A stretch of DNA of 19,404 bases from HGM04593 sp045578665 (GCA_045578665.1 JAZNKR010000183.1:1-19404); one strand, 5' to 3'. Shown: positions 1 through 8,137, numbered from the stretch's first letter. The notes: a model not told the origin generated them from the letters alone. Program-made: numbers and translations.

Positions 1-143
1 TTCCAAAAGTCATTGGCGCAGTCTGCCTAAAAGCTTAATGCGCATCAATGAAGCAATGAACCTCTCAATGAAGCAATCGGGCTTGTAGCAACTTAAAGAA
101 TAGAACCTTAAGGGCTTAAGCATGTTTACCGGACAGTAATAAT
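1..143. other. Noncoding left flank
   Basis: I see no gene here. The stretch lies downstream of the minus-strand lipoprotein gene. It contains a 13-base direct repeat (45-57 and 65-77) and the sequence CCTTAAGGGCTTAAG (106-120), which could fold only into a weak hairpin (6-bp stem, 2-nt loop) and has no T-run on either side. No convincing terminator is visible. It may be the edge of a neighbouring element outside the window, but nothing identifies one. Confidence 0.5.
45..77. repeat. Two 13-bp direct repeats, 20-bp period
   Basis: TCAATGAAGCAAT occurs exactly at 45-57 and again at 65-77, so the start-to-start spacing is 20 bases. The 7-base spacer differs from the sequence after the second copy. 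Two copies are too few to call an array. It could be a remnant of a short tandem duplication or a protein-binding pair. Confidence 0.6.
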
Positions 144-803
144 TTAAAAACCGTAGCTCATAGGTACAAAACTTTCTGTAGTGTCTCTGATGACATAGAA
201 GTTATAATCCTTTATGAGATGGAATTTTGCATTGCTGCGTCCGCGCTTTATAAAATCTTTATTGGTACAGAAAAAGACTCCTTTTGCATCGTCGCTCGCC
301 ATAAACAGTTCAATTTCATCTATTTTTTTGCCTTTATTCAGAAAATATAGTTTGTTGATGTTACACTTTTTATATTCCTCGGGGCTGTAAAGCTTTACAA
401 ATTCTTCCAATGCGAAACTGTTTCTTTTGCCAAAATCGATTTTTGGGGATTCAATAATGTTTGCAACCTCTTTTGCATTTAAATTATTATGGTTTTTGCT
501 GTAGTTGTAATTTACATAGACTAATGTATCCCATTCGGAAGTGATTATTTTGTCAAAATCTACAATGCAGTCTGTTGTATCTTTTCCGGCTGCTTTCCAA
601 TTGTGCCAATATTCACCGACTCGCAGGTCGAGCCTATCTTTATCGGTCAAGGATAACGCTTTTAAAAAGTATTTTATGCCGTCTTTGCATAAATCCTTAA
701 TATAATTACATTCGTACTTTACAATCTCTGCTTTTTCTTCAATGTAAGAGCAACTGTTCAGCAAGAGAAAGATTGTTAGCAAATATGGCGTTCCGTATTT
801 CAT
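144..803 (-). CDS. Small lipoprotein of unknown function
   Basis: This encodes 219 residues that I do not recognise as a named family. The N-terminus has a short hydrophobic stretch ending in a lipobox, LLNSC, with the lipidated Cys at residue 18, so the protein should be a membrane-anchored lipoprotein exported by Sec and cut by signal peptidase II. The mature part is hydrophilic and rich in Lys, Asp, Asn and Tyr, with no further membrane segment and no repeats. It is the last gene of the minus-strand run, 12 bases after sufE, so it could be read from the same transcript. Its DNA is clearly richer in A and T than sufE, the cyclase gene and cysS upstream, and it uses many AT-ending codons, which suggests a recent arrival or a fast-evolving accessory gene. 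The call as a real gene rests on length, lipobox and spacing. Confidence 0.7.
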   Translation of the reverse strand: MKYGTPYLLTIFLLLNSCSYIEEKAEIVKYECNYIKDLCKDGIKYFLKALSLTDKDRLDLRVGEYWHNWKAAGKDTTDCIVDFDKIITSEWDTLVYVNYNYSKNHNNLNAKEVANIIESPKIDFGKRNSFALEEFVKLYSPEEYKKCNINKLYFLNKGKKIDEIELFMASDDAKGVFFCTNKDFIKRGRSNAKFHLIKDYNFYVIRDTTESFVPMSYGF

Positions 804-815
804 CTTCCGATTTTT

Positions 816-1244
816 TCACCCTTTTTTGGCCTTGAATGCAAGCGCATACATACGCATCTGCTTTATCATTGACACAAGTCCGTTGCTACGGGTAGGGGAG
901 AGGTGCTCTTTCAGTCCTATTGCCTCTACAAAGTATGGTTCATTGTCGAGAATCTCTTCGGGTGTGTGGCCTGAATATACCTTTACCAGCAGCGATACTA
1001 TGCCTTTGACAATAAGTGCGTCGCTGTCGGCGAGGAAGCGCACGGTGCCGTCCGGCATGAGGTCTGCCTGCAACCACACACGGCTCTGGCAACCTTCGAT
1101 AAGATTGTCGTCGCTCTTGTACTTCTCCTCCAATGGTGCCTGTTCGCTGCCGAGGTCAATCAACAGCTGGTAGCGGTCCATCCAGTCGTCGAATGAGCTG
1201 AATTCTTCGATTATCTCCTCCTGTTTCTCTTTTATGGTGCTCAT
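816..1244 (-). CDS. sufE: SufE-type cysteine desulfuration protein
   Basis: SufE takes persulfide sulfur from the cysteine desulfurase SufS and passes it to the SufBCD scaffold during Fe-S cluster assembly in the cytoplasm. The protein has 142 residues, the usual length for the family. The sulfur-accepting Cys is residue 52, in the typical motif LIEGCQSRVWL (48-58). Other family features are the N-terminal helix ending FSSFDDWMDRYQLLIDLG and the C-terminal LSPTRSNGLVSMI segment. It follows the glutaminyl cyclase gene after 6 bases and precedes a small lipoprotein after 12 bases, so it probably sits in the cysS operon. No sufS or sufBCD gene is visible in the window, so its partner must be encoded elsewhere. 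Confidence 0.95.
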   Translation of the reverse strand: MSTIKEKQEEIIEEFSSFDDWMDRYQLLIDLGSEQAPLEEKYKSDDNLIEGCQSRVWLQADLMPDGTVRFLADSDALIVKGIVSLLVKVYSGHTPEEILDNEPYFVEAIGLKEHLSPTRSNGLVSMIKQMRMYALAFKAKKG

Positions 1245-1250
1245 AGTCTC

Positions 1251-2270
1251 TTATCTTCTCTTTTCGTTATAGATGACGGCAAGTACGGTCTCGCCTACTG
1301 CGCGAAGGCTTTCGCGGTCTATCCAGTCCATGTCGTCCTTTATCGTGTGGTGGTATTTGCCGAAGCCGTTCTCGCTCTCGTTGTCGTAGTTGATGATGTC
1401 TACGCAGGGCATTCCCATGAATTCGTTCACATAGAAGTGGTCGTCGGTAACATACCCGCCTTTTTCGTTTATGAAATATTTGGCATGGCCAATCTTGTGT
1501 GCCATTGCCCATATCTTGTCGACAAGCTCGCCGGCATAGGCAACCGAAATGCCCTCTTTGTAGAAGGTGGAGCCGGGTGCCCCTACAAGGTCGAGCAGTA
1601 TGCCATAGCGGGCGCTGTAGCCGCTCTTGTGCGGACGGCGCGACCAATATTGCGAACCCAAAGCCCATGAGTGGTCCATACTCTCACGCGCGGGGTCGTC
1701 GTCGGCATTGTGGGTGCCGTAGTCCTCAGCATCGAACAGTATGATGTCTATTCCCAGTTCCGTGGGGGTGGTGGAGAGGGCGCGTGCTATCTCCATCAGC
1801 ACTCCTACTCCGCTTGCTCCGTCGTTTGCTCCGAGGATGGGGGTGCGGTGTTTAGAGGCATCGGGGTCCGAGTCTGCCCAGGGGCGGCTGTCCCAATGGG
1901 CGCAGAGCATTATGCGGCTCTTCTTCTCGGGTTGGAACTGTGCTATTATGTTGCGTGCTTGAAGTCTGGTGCCGTCGTATGCCACAAGTTCTGCCTCCTG
2001 GTTGATGACCTCTGCTCCATACTCCTTGAATTTTGCTGCAAGATAGTCGCCGCAGGCGCGGTGTTCTTTGCTGTTGGGTACGCGGGGACCGAAGTCTACC
2101 TGCGCCTTGACGTAAGAGTATGCGCTGTCGGCATTGAATGCGGGGACAATTACCGATGCGGCAATCTCCTCTACCGGTGCTGTGGGTGCATTCCCCTTGT
2201 CGGCATTTCCTTTGCAGGCGGTTATTGTCAGTATTGCCATGCAGAGTATAATGGGGAGTATCTTTCTCAT
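1251..2270 (-). CDS. Type II (animal-type) glutaminyl cyclase, lipoprotein
   Basis: This M28-fold enzyme should convert N-terminal glutamine of exported proteins to pyroglutamate. It has 339 residues with a lipobox (ITAC, lipidated Cys19), so it should act in the periplasm anchored to a membrane. The motifs match human glutaminyl cyclase rather than an aminopeptidase: CAHWDS (123-128), GANDGAS with D150 (human zinc ligand D159), DAED with E182 (catalytic E201) and D183 (zinc ligand E202), LLDLVGAP with D227 (D248), VTDDH around 275-278 (D305 region) and YHHTI with H308 (zinc ligand H330). These equivalences are my alignment by eye. Homologues of this type are known in Porphyromonas gingivalis and related oral Bacteroidetes. 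The gene overlaps cysS by one base (TAATG) and is followed by sufE after 6 bases. General annotation pipelines would probably call it an M28 peptidase. Confidence 0.88.
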   Translation of the reverse strand: MRKILPIILCMAILTITACKGNADKGNAPTAPVEEIAASVIVPAFNADSAYSYVKAQVDFGPRVPNSKEHRACGDYLAAKFKEYGAEVINQEAELVAYDGTRLQARNIIAQFQPEKKSRIMLCAHWDSRPWADSDPDASKHRTPILGANDGASGVGVLMEIARALSTTPTELGIDIILFDAEDYGTHNADDDPARESMDHSWALGSQYWSRRPHKSGYSARYGILLDLVGAPGSTFYKEGISVAYAGELVDKIWAMAHKIGHAKYFINEKGGYVTDDHFYVNEFMGMPCVDIINYDNESENGFGKYHHTIKDDMDWIDRESLRAVGETVLAVIYNEKRR

Positions 2271-3745
2271 TATCTGTTCAGTTTCCAGGTGGTGCCGTCT
2301 TTTGTATCCTTAATCTCGAAGCCGAGGGCGGCGAGGGTGTCGCGAATCTTGTCGCTTGTTGCCCAATCCTTGTTGGCTTTTGCCACAAGACGCTGTTCGA
2401 GCAGCATGTCGACAACCTTGCCAAATGCCTCTTCGCGACCGTTGGATGAGCCGCGTTCCTCGCGCAGACCGAGTATGTCGAACATGAAGAGGTGGTAGGT
2501 CTCTTTCAGCTCTGCGAGGTCGGCTGCCGAGATTGTTGCCTTCTTGTCGGCAATCTGGTTTATTGCGCGTGAGGCATCGAAGAGGTGTGAAATTACAAGC
2601 GCGGTGTTCATGTCGTCGTTCATGGCATCGTAGCACTTCTGGCGCAGCGACGATACATCCACTGTGGTCTCTGCTCCGGCTGTAAGTCCGTCGAGTGTCT
2701 TCAGTGCATCCATCAGGCGCTGCAATCCCTTCTCTGATGCCTGCAGTGCGTCGTTGCTGAAGTCTACTGTGCTGCGGTAGTGTGCCTGCAGGATGAAGAA
2801 GCGTATGGTCATGGGTGAGTATGCCTGTGCAAGCAGCTTGTGTGTGCCTTCGAAGAATTCGGAGAGGGTGATGAAGTTGCCCAACGATTTTCCCATCTTT
2901 GTGCCGTTGATGGTTATCATGTTGTTGTGCATCCAGTATTTCACCACCTGATGTCCCATTGCTGCCACGCCCTGTGCAATCTCACATTCGTGGTGGGGGA
3001 ATACAAGATCCATACCTCCGCCGTGGATGTCGAACTCCTCGCCGAGGTATTTGCGTCCCATTGCTGTGCACTCGCAGTGCCATCCGGGGAAGCCATCGCT
3101 CCACGGTGAGGCCCAGCGCATGATGTGCTCGGGCTGTGCGCACTTCCACAGCGCAAAGTCGGCGGGGTTGCGTTTCTCGCTCTGTCCGTCGAGCTCGCGG
3201 GTGGTGTTGAGCACGTCATCGAGGTTGCGTCCCGAGAGTATGCCGTAGCGGTGTGCCTTGTCGTATTTCGACACATCGAAATATACAGAGCCTTCGCTTA
3301 CGTATGCAAAGCCGTTGTCGATGATCTCTTTTACAAGCTCTATCTGTTCTATGATATGACCCGATGCGTGCGGCTCGATGCTGGGGGGGAGTACGTTGAG
3401 TGCCTCCATTGCCTTGTGGTAGCGCAGTGTGTAGTATTGTACCACCTCCATGGGTTCGAGCTGTTCGAGACGTGCCTTCTTTGCTATCTTGTCTTCGCCC
3501 TCGTCGGCATCGTGCTCAAGGTGACCCACATCGGTGATGTTTCTTACGTAGCGTACCTTGTAGCCGATGTTTGTGAGGTAGCGGAAGAGCACGTCGAATG
3601 TGATTGCAGGGCGTGCGTGTCCCAGATGGGCATCGCCATAGACGGTGGGACCGCAGACGTAGAGTCCTACATTGGGGGCATTCAGGGGTACGAATTCTTC
3701 TTTTTTACGCGTCAGCGTGTTGTATATCATGAATTTGTTTTCCAT
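2270..3745 (-). CDS. cysS: Cysteinyl-tRNA synthetase
   Basis: This class I aminoacyl-tRNA synthetase charges tRNA-Cys with cysteine in the cytoplasm. It has 491 residues, normal for the family. The catalytic domain shows the HIGH signature as HLGH (40-43) and the KMSKS signature as KMGKS (283-287). The zinc site seen in E. coli CysS is present: C31 in YVCGPTVYG, C224 in GWHCEC, and H251 and E255 in HHECE. The Rossmann domain is followed by a helical C-terminal region ending in the usual small DKIRDTLAALGFEIKDTKDG segment. The stop codon overlaps the start of the glutaminyl cyclase gene by one base, and the DUF3108 gene ends 30 bases upstream, so it is likely part of a longer transcript. Confidence 0.98.
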   Translation of the reverse strand: MENKFMIYNTLTRKKEEFVPLNAPNVGLYVCGPTVYGDAHLGHARPAITFDVLFRYLTNIGYKVRYVRNITDVGHLEHDADEGEDKIAKKARLEQLEPMEVVQYYTLRYHKAMEALNVLPPSIEPHASGHIIEQIELVKEIIDNGFAYVSEGSVYFDVSKYDKAHRYGILSGRNLDDVLNTTRELDGQSEKRNPADFALWKCAQPEHIMRWASPWSDGFPGWHCECTAMGRKYLGEEFDIHGGGMDLVFPHHECEIAQGVAAMGHQVVKYWMHNNMITINGTKMGKSLGNFITLSEFFEGTHKLLAQAYSPMTIRFFILQAHYRSTVDFSNDALQASEKGLQRLMDALKTLDGLTAGAETTVDVSSLRQKCYDAMNDDMNTALVISHLFDASRAINQIADKKATISAADLAELKETYHLFMFDILGLREERGSSNGREEAFGKVVDMLLEQRLVAKANKDWATSDKIRDTLAALGFEIKDTKDGTTWKLNR

Positions 3746-3775
3746 AGGGGTATATCGTTTTTTTTGTTTTTGATT

Positions 3776-4603
3776 CTATTTTTGTGGCATCAGCGGGTAT
3801 AGTAGTCCGCGATAGCTTGATAGTTTGGCTTTTGCCGAACCGAAGTTGAGTGCAAGGTCGAGCAGGATGGGGAGTTTGTTGGCATCGTCGGTTACGTGGA
3901 AGTTGACGATGTCCTGCTCCTTGCCTTTCTTGTCGTACTCTACAAGTGATACGGTTATGCAGTTGTACTTTACATCCTTGTCGCTCTCCATCACAGTCTT
4001 TCCGCGGTAGATGAGGTGCTGTTTCTCTATGCGCTTGCCTGTTGCTACGGGGAAGGTGAGGCGCTGCCCTTTCTTCATTCTGGAGAAGTCGATGGTGCGG
4101 GCATATGCGAGCAGACTCATCATGTCGTATACGGGGGTGGCGCTTCTGTCGGTGCGTTGGCGTATCTCTTCCTTGTTTCTGCGGAAGCTCTGACGTATGG
4201 TTATGCTGTCCTTGTCGCTATAGTCGTACCACACCTGGTTGAGGTAGTAGTGCTTGCCCTCTTCGGATGCCTTGCGGTAGTATAGGGGGCGCATGTCGGG
4301 GGTGAATATGGTGGTGAGCGTGTCGCGCATCTTGAAGAATGAGTCGGCGCGGCGGTTGGTGCTGCTCAACAGCGACATATACATTGCCTTTTTGCCATCG
4401 AATATGGTGTCGCGTATGATGAGCCCGGCATTACCTGCTCTCACCCATACGAATTTCCAGTTGAAGTAGAGGTTGCATTCGAGTGTCTCTCCTGCTTTGA
4501 AGGCGGGCACTGTCCTTATCGGTGCAGCGTTTGAGACTGCTGTCATGACAAGTGCCATCAGTGTGAATATGAATATCTTTATCTTGTGCTTTTTCATTGT
4601 CAT
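3776..4603 (-). CDS. DUF3108 exported protein
   Basis: This 275-residue protein has a signal peptide (basic start, hydrophobic core about residues 9-25, likely cut after SNA near residue 26) and no other membrane segment, so it should be periplasmic or loosely envelope-bound. The body looks like DUF3108: KAGETLECNLYFNWKFVWVRAG near the start, then FTPDMRPLYYR, YDMMSLLAYAR and a C-terminal KLPILLDLALNFGSAKAKL segment. The molecular function of the family is not established. It starts at ATG 4603, overlapping the stop of the upstream Ig-like lipoprotein gene by 4 bases (ATGA). That suggests translational coupling and a shared job in the envelope. A second in-frame ATG two codons later is an alternative start. 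It is followed by cysS after 30 bases. Confidence 0.85.
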   Translation of the reverse strand: MTMKKHKIKIFIFTLMALVMTAVSNAAPIRTVPAFKAGETLECNLYFNWKFVWVRAGNAGLIIRDTIFDGKKAMYMSLLSSTNRRADSFFKMRDTLTTIFTPDMRPLYYRKASEEGKHYYLNQVWYDYSDKDSITIRQSFRRNKEEIRQRTDRSATPVYDMMSLLAYARTIDFSRMKKGQRLTFPVATGKRIEKQHLIYRGKTVMESDKDVKYNCITVSLVEYDKKGKEQDIVNFHVTDDANKLPILLDLALNFGSAKAKLSSYRGLLYPLMPQK

Positions 4604-6522
4604 TTGAATTTGCGTTCGGCATTCCTGTTGCGCTTTGCTCTTTTGCGCTCGGGTTTCTGCTTGGTTATTTCCATGGGCTTCTGCTTCTCGGGCGAGAGCT
4701 TGATGTTCCAGTCGTCCTGGTCGTACTCGAACATGGCACGCAGTTCAATCGGACGGGGGTAGTAGTACATGTTTTCGGGCTGGCATTTATCGTCGTAGCT
4801 GCCGGTGTCCCACTTGCCGTTGCCGTTGTCGTCGATGAACAGTCTCATGTAGTAGACTGCGGGACGCACGAAGTAGAAGGAGCATCTGTTCTTCTCTGTG
4901 CGTTGGGATGCTACGGGGTTGCCCTCTTTGTTGAGCAACTCTACCACTGCATTGTCTCCGGTGCCGGGGATGTTGAGATGGAGCACTGCGTACTCGTCGA
5001 GTGTCTTGAACTTCACCTCGTGACTCATCGCATTTGTGGTGATGCCGTAGAGCCCTTTGAATGCTGCCGAGTCTATCTCTATCTTGTACTGTTCGCCGGG
5101 ACGCCATTCGGCATATATTATGTAGTCGCGGATGTTTTTCTCCGATTGGCGGAAGACGTATGGTATGGGGGTGGCTACGGAGTCGACTACTATGCTCACG
5201 TGTATTGCCGAGGTGTCAATCTCTGTAAGCGGCTCATCAAATGTTATCACGCAGTTACTGTTGAGATCCATTGCCGAACTTATGTTTGTCTTTGTCTTCA
5301 ATGGCTCGACGGGTGGAATGTACTTGGGAGGATTCTCCTTGTCGAAGTCCTTTTCTCTGCGTGCTGCCTTGAGGAAGGCTTTTTCTGCCTCTTCGAACTT
5401 GCGCTGCTCCTCTTCGAGGATGCGGGCACGGCTCTTGCGGGGTACGAGCTTTATGGTGTCGCTGCGCGGATGGTATATCTCCATAGAGTCGGGCGACATG
5501 TAGGTTATCTCCACGGTAAGCGTGTCTCTGTTGTAGATGGTGCTGTCCTTTATCCAGTAGAGGATTGTGTCGTTGGTGGCATTTGCCTCTGTTACGAATG
5601 CATCGTCGGCATTGAAGTCTATGCCGCGTATTGTGGGCACGCTGTCTGCTGCCTCGGAGAAGAAGAGCTTGAAGGTCTTGTGGCTCTCGCGTGGATTCTT
5701 TACAAGGTATTGCTGCTTCAGGGGCACCTGGAAGGCACGCAAGACAATGTTGTCGGGTTGCAGACGGGTGTAGCGCACTCTCTTCACTGTGTCGATGGTG
5801 ATGCTGTCGTGCCATACTGTGTCGTTGCGCCATGCGGGGGTGGCGAAGGGGACGATGAGTGAGTCGTTGTAGGCTATCTTTTCGCTCTTCTGGTCGAACT
5901 TGTAGTTGCCGTTTGCGTCGGCAAGGGCATATATGCGGTATTTGCCGGGCGCAATGCCACGCATATGGAAGCGTCCGCGGCTGTCGGTACGTGATATGCG
6001 GTCGAACGGTTTGGTCTTGAAGGCACTGTCGGAGAGGTCGCTGTGGATGCCTACAAGGATGCCTTTGATGGGCTCGAGGTTGGAGGCTTCGAGCACTGTA
6101 CCCGATACACCGAGGGTGTCGACTGTGGCTCCTGTGGAGAATACGAACGAGAATGCTTCGAGGGGATTGTTCTCATTGTTGTCCACAATGGCGTCGTTGA
6201 AGTCTATTGTGTAGGTTGTTTCGGGCTTGAGGCTGTCGAGCAGTTCCACGCTGATGCGTTTGCCGTTCGCCTTTATCTCGGGCTGCTGCATCTGCGGGGG
6301 CGATACCACTATCTTTTCGTATGCGTTCTGCAGTTTGATGAATTCGTCAAACTCGAGCGTTATCTTGTTCTCCTTTGCATTTGTGGCATTGGCTCCGGGG
6401 GTGGAGGTCAAGAATACCGGGGGGGCCTCGTCGTAGGGACCTCCGTCGGGTGTACCCATGCTTGCGCAGGCTGCCACAAGCAGGATGGTTGTGTATATTA
6501 TGATGCTATTCCTTAAAGACAT
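4600..6522 (-). CDS. Large Ig-like-domain lipoprotein
   Basis: This 640-residue lipoprotein has a lipobox VAAC with lipidated Cys19, followed by GTPDGGPYDEAPPVF, the start of a bacterial Ig-like (SbsA/Big_5-type) domain at about 25-130 that contains ITLEFDEFIKL. Residues 135-220 (SGTVLEASNLEPIKG... SRGRFHMRGIAPGKYRIYAL) look like a carboxypeptidase-regulatory-like beta domain. A charged segment at about 360-395, rich in Glu, Lys and Arg, may form a coiled coil. A second Ig-like stretch follows at about 405-510 (NCVITFDEPLTEIDTS). Near 570 there is a short motif, DDNGNGKWDTG, resembling a calcium-binding loop. The last 20 residues are strongly basic. Proteins of this layout are common in Bacteroidetes and their role is unknown to me. 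It is coupled to the DUF3108 gene by an ATGA overlap. Confidence 0.85.
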   Translation of the reverse strand: MSLRNSIIIYTTILLVAACASMGTPDGGPYDEAPPVFLTSTPGANATNAKENKITLEFDEFIKLQNAYEKIVVSPPQMQQPEIKANGKRISVELLDSLKPETTYTIDFNDAIVDNNENNPLEAFSFVFSTGATVDTLGVSGTVLEASNLEPIKGILVGIHSDLSDSAFKTKPFDRISRTDSRGRFHMRGIAPGKYRIYALADANGNYKFDQKSEKIAYNDSLIVPFATPAWRNDTVWHDSITIDTVKRVRYTRLQPDNIVLRAFQVPLKQQYLVKNPRESHKTFKLFFSEAADSVPTIRGIDFNADDAFVTEANATNDTILYWIKDSTIYNRDTLTVEITYMSPDSMEIYHPRSDTIKLVPRKSRARILEEEQRKFEEAEKAFLKAARREKDFDKENPPKYIPPVEPLKTKTNISSAMDLNSNCVITFDEPLTEIDTSAIHVSIVVDSVATPIPYVFRQSEKNIRDYIIYAEWRPGEQYKIEIDSAAFKGLYGITTNAMSHEVKFKTLDEYAVLHLNIPGTGDNAVVELLNKEGNPVASQRTEKNRCSFYFVRPAVYYMRLFIDDNGNGKWDTGSYDDKCQPENMYYYPRPIELRAMFEYDQDDWNIKLSPEKQKPMEITKQKPERKRAKRNRNAERKFK

Positions 6523-6611
6523 AGCTTGCTGTTTTGTTTAGGGGTGGATTATCTTCTCACCGGTTGTTCTTAATGTTGGCGAACTGCTGCGAATGGTTCC
6601 GGTATGGTGTC

Positions 6612-8120
6612 TCAAGCGTTCATTTCGAGCATTTCGCTTATATATTCGCGGCTGTTGCTGAGACGGGGCACCTTGTGCTGTCCGCCCAATTTGCCCTTGC
6701 TCTTCAGCCAGTCGTTGAAGAGGCTTTCGCGTGCGGGGATTATTTCGAGTGCCTGCAGGGTGATGTCCTTGTAGCGCTTGGCTTCGTAGTCGGAGTTTAT
6801 CTGCTGGAGTGTGGTGTCGAGTACCTCGGCAAACTTCTCGAGTGAGTCGGGGCGACGCGAGAACTCTATCAGCCATTGGTGTCGGCATTGTGCGTCGGCA
6901 TCCATATAAACGGGGGCTGCCGTGTACTCTGCCACTTGTGCGCCGGTCTCGGCACAGGCTTTTGCGAGTCCCTGCTCGGCATTGTCGACTATCAGCTCTT
7001 CTCCAAACGCATTGATGAAGTGTTTGGTTCGTCCGGTGATGACAAATTTGTAGGGGGACTTGCTTGTGAAGCGCACTGTGTCGCCAAGCATGTAGCGCCA
7101 TAGTCCGCAGCTGGTGCTTATGAGCATTGCGTAGTTGCGGCCCACCTCCACATCCCACAGGGGAATGGCCTTAGGCGAGGGACTGTCGAGCTCCTCAAAT
7201 GGTATGAACTCGTAGAATACGCCGTAGTCTATCATCAGCAGCATCGACGGATCGGCAAAGTCGTTCTGTATGCCGAAGAAACCTTCGCTGGCATTGTAGG
7301 TCTCGAGATAGTGCATGTTGGAGCTGCGTATAAGCTGCTTGTACTGCTCGCGATAGGGGGTGAAGGCTACTCCGCCGTGGAAGAATACCTCGAGGTTGGG
7401 CCACACTTCGTCTATCGACTTTTTGCCGGTGATGTCGAGTATGTGTTTCAGCACTGCCATCATCCACGATGGTACACCCGATATGTTGGTGACGTTGTTG
7501 TTGTATGTGGTGCGTGCGATGCGGTCCATCTTCTCCTCGAAGTCGCTCAGCAGGGCAATCTTTTTGTTGGGCACACGTACAAGGTTCACCAGCGGCATTA
7601 TGTTTTCTATGAGTATGGCGCTGAGGTCTCCAACGAGTGAGTTGGGGAGGTTGTAGTTGGGAGCATGGCTGCCGCCGAGGATAAGGGCTTTGCCCGAGAA
7701 TATGCGGCTGTTGGGGTTGAGACGCAGGTAAAGGGCTACCGAGTCGCGTCCGCCGGCATAGTGTACGCTCTTGAGACCGTCCGATGTTACCGGTATGAAT
7801 TTGCTTTTGTCGTTGGTGGTGCCTGAGGATTTTGCAAACCAACGGCAGTCGCCGCGCCAGAGTATGTCGCTTTCGCCATGGCGCATGCGGTCTATGTATC
7901 CTTTGAGGCTCTCATAGTCCTGTATGGATACGTTGGATGCAAAATCTTCGTATCGGCGTATGGTACCGTAACTGTGCATCTTGCCCCATTCGGTGTCGGC
8001 TGCTTTCTGCACAAGGTCCATAAGCACCCTATGTTGTATCGCTTCAGTGTCTGTCGCGAATATGTCAATTTTTTTTGCTCTTAATTTGAATATATTGTTC
8101 AGCAGTGATGTTTCATTCAT
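6612..8120 (-). CDS. GH3 auxin-responsive-promoter family protein
   Basis: This 502-residue protein belongs to the GH3 family of adenylate-forming enzymes (ANL superfamily). In plants, GH3 enzymes join acyl acids such as jasmonate or indole acetate to amino acids through an acyl-AMP. Bacterial members are mostly uncharacterised. The nucleotide-binding motifs are intact: SSGTTNDKSKFIP (98-110), YNASEGFFG (275-283), YMLGDTVRF (343-351) and GRTKHFINAFGEEL (363-376). There is no signal peptide, so it should be cytoplasmic. A Bacteroidota -7 element lies just in front of it. The Ig-like lipoprotein gene follows after 89 bases in which I see no promoter, so read-through is possible. No amino-acid or acyl-acid biosynthesis gene nearby reveals the substrate. 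Confidence 0.92.
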   Translation of the reverse strand: MNETSLLNNIFKLRAKKIDIFATDTEAIQHRVLMDLVQKAADTEWGKMHSYGTIRRYEDFASNVSIQDYESLKGYIDRMRHGESDILWRGDCRWFAKSSGTTNDKSKFIPVTSDGLKSVHYAGGRDSVALYLRLNPNSRIFSGKALILGGSHAPNYNLPNSLVGDLSAILIENIMPLVNLVRVPNKKIALLSDFEEKMDRIARTTYNNNVTNISGVPSWMMAVLKHILDITGKKSIDEVWPNLEVFFHGGVAFTPYREQYKQLIRSSNMHYLETYNASEGFFGIQNDFADPSMLLMIDYGVFYEFIPFEELDSPSPKAIPLWDVEVGRNYAMLISTSCGLWRYMLGDTVRFTSKSPYKFVITGRTKHFINAFGEELIVDNAEQGLAKACAETGAQVAEYTAAPVYMDADAQCRHQWLIEFSRRPDSLEKFAEVLDTTLQQINSDYEAKRYKDITLQALEIIPARESLFNDWLKSKGKLGGQHKVPRLSNSREYISEMLEMNA

Positions 8121-8137
8121 AGCTACATAGATTGTAA

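Noticed and set aside
816..2270. A dedicated cysteine or sulfur operon made of cysS, cyclase and sufE
   Set aside because: The cyclase acts on exported Gln termini and has no link to sulfur, so the grouping looks like general operon packing.
1671..2498. 275-aa plus-strand frame across the cyclase and cysS genes
   Set aside because: It spans two real genes in antisense, with composition typical of a shadow frame.
4597..5862. 421-aa open frame on the plus strand opposite the Ig-like lipoprotein gene
   Set aside because: It mirrors the codon structure of the real gene, is rich in Cys, Val, Tyr and Gly without any domain pattern, and lies within a clear lipoprotein gene.
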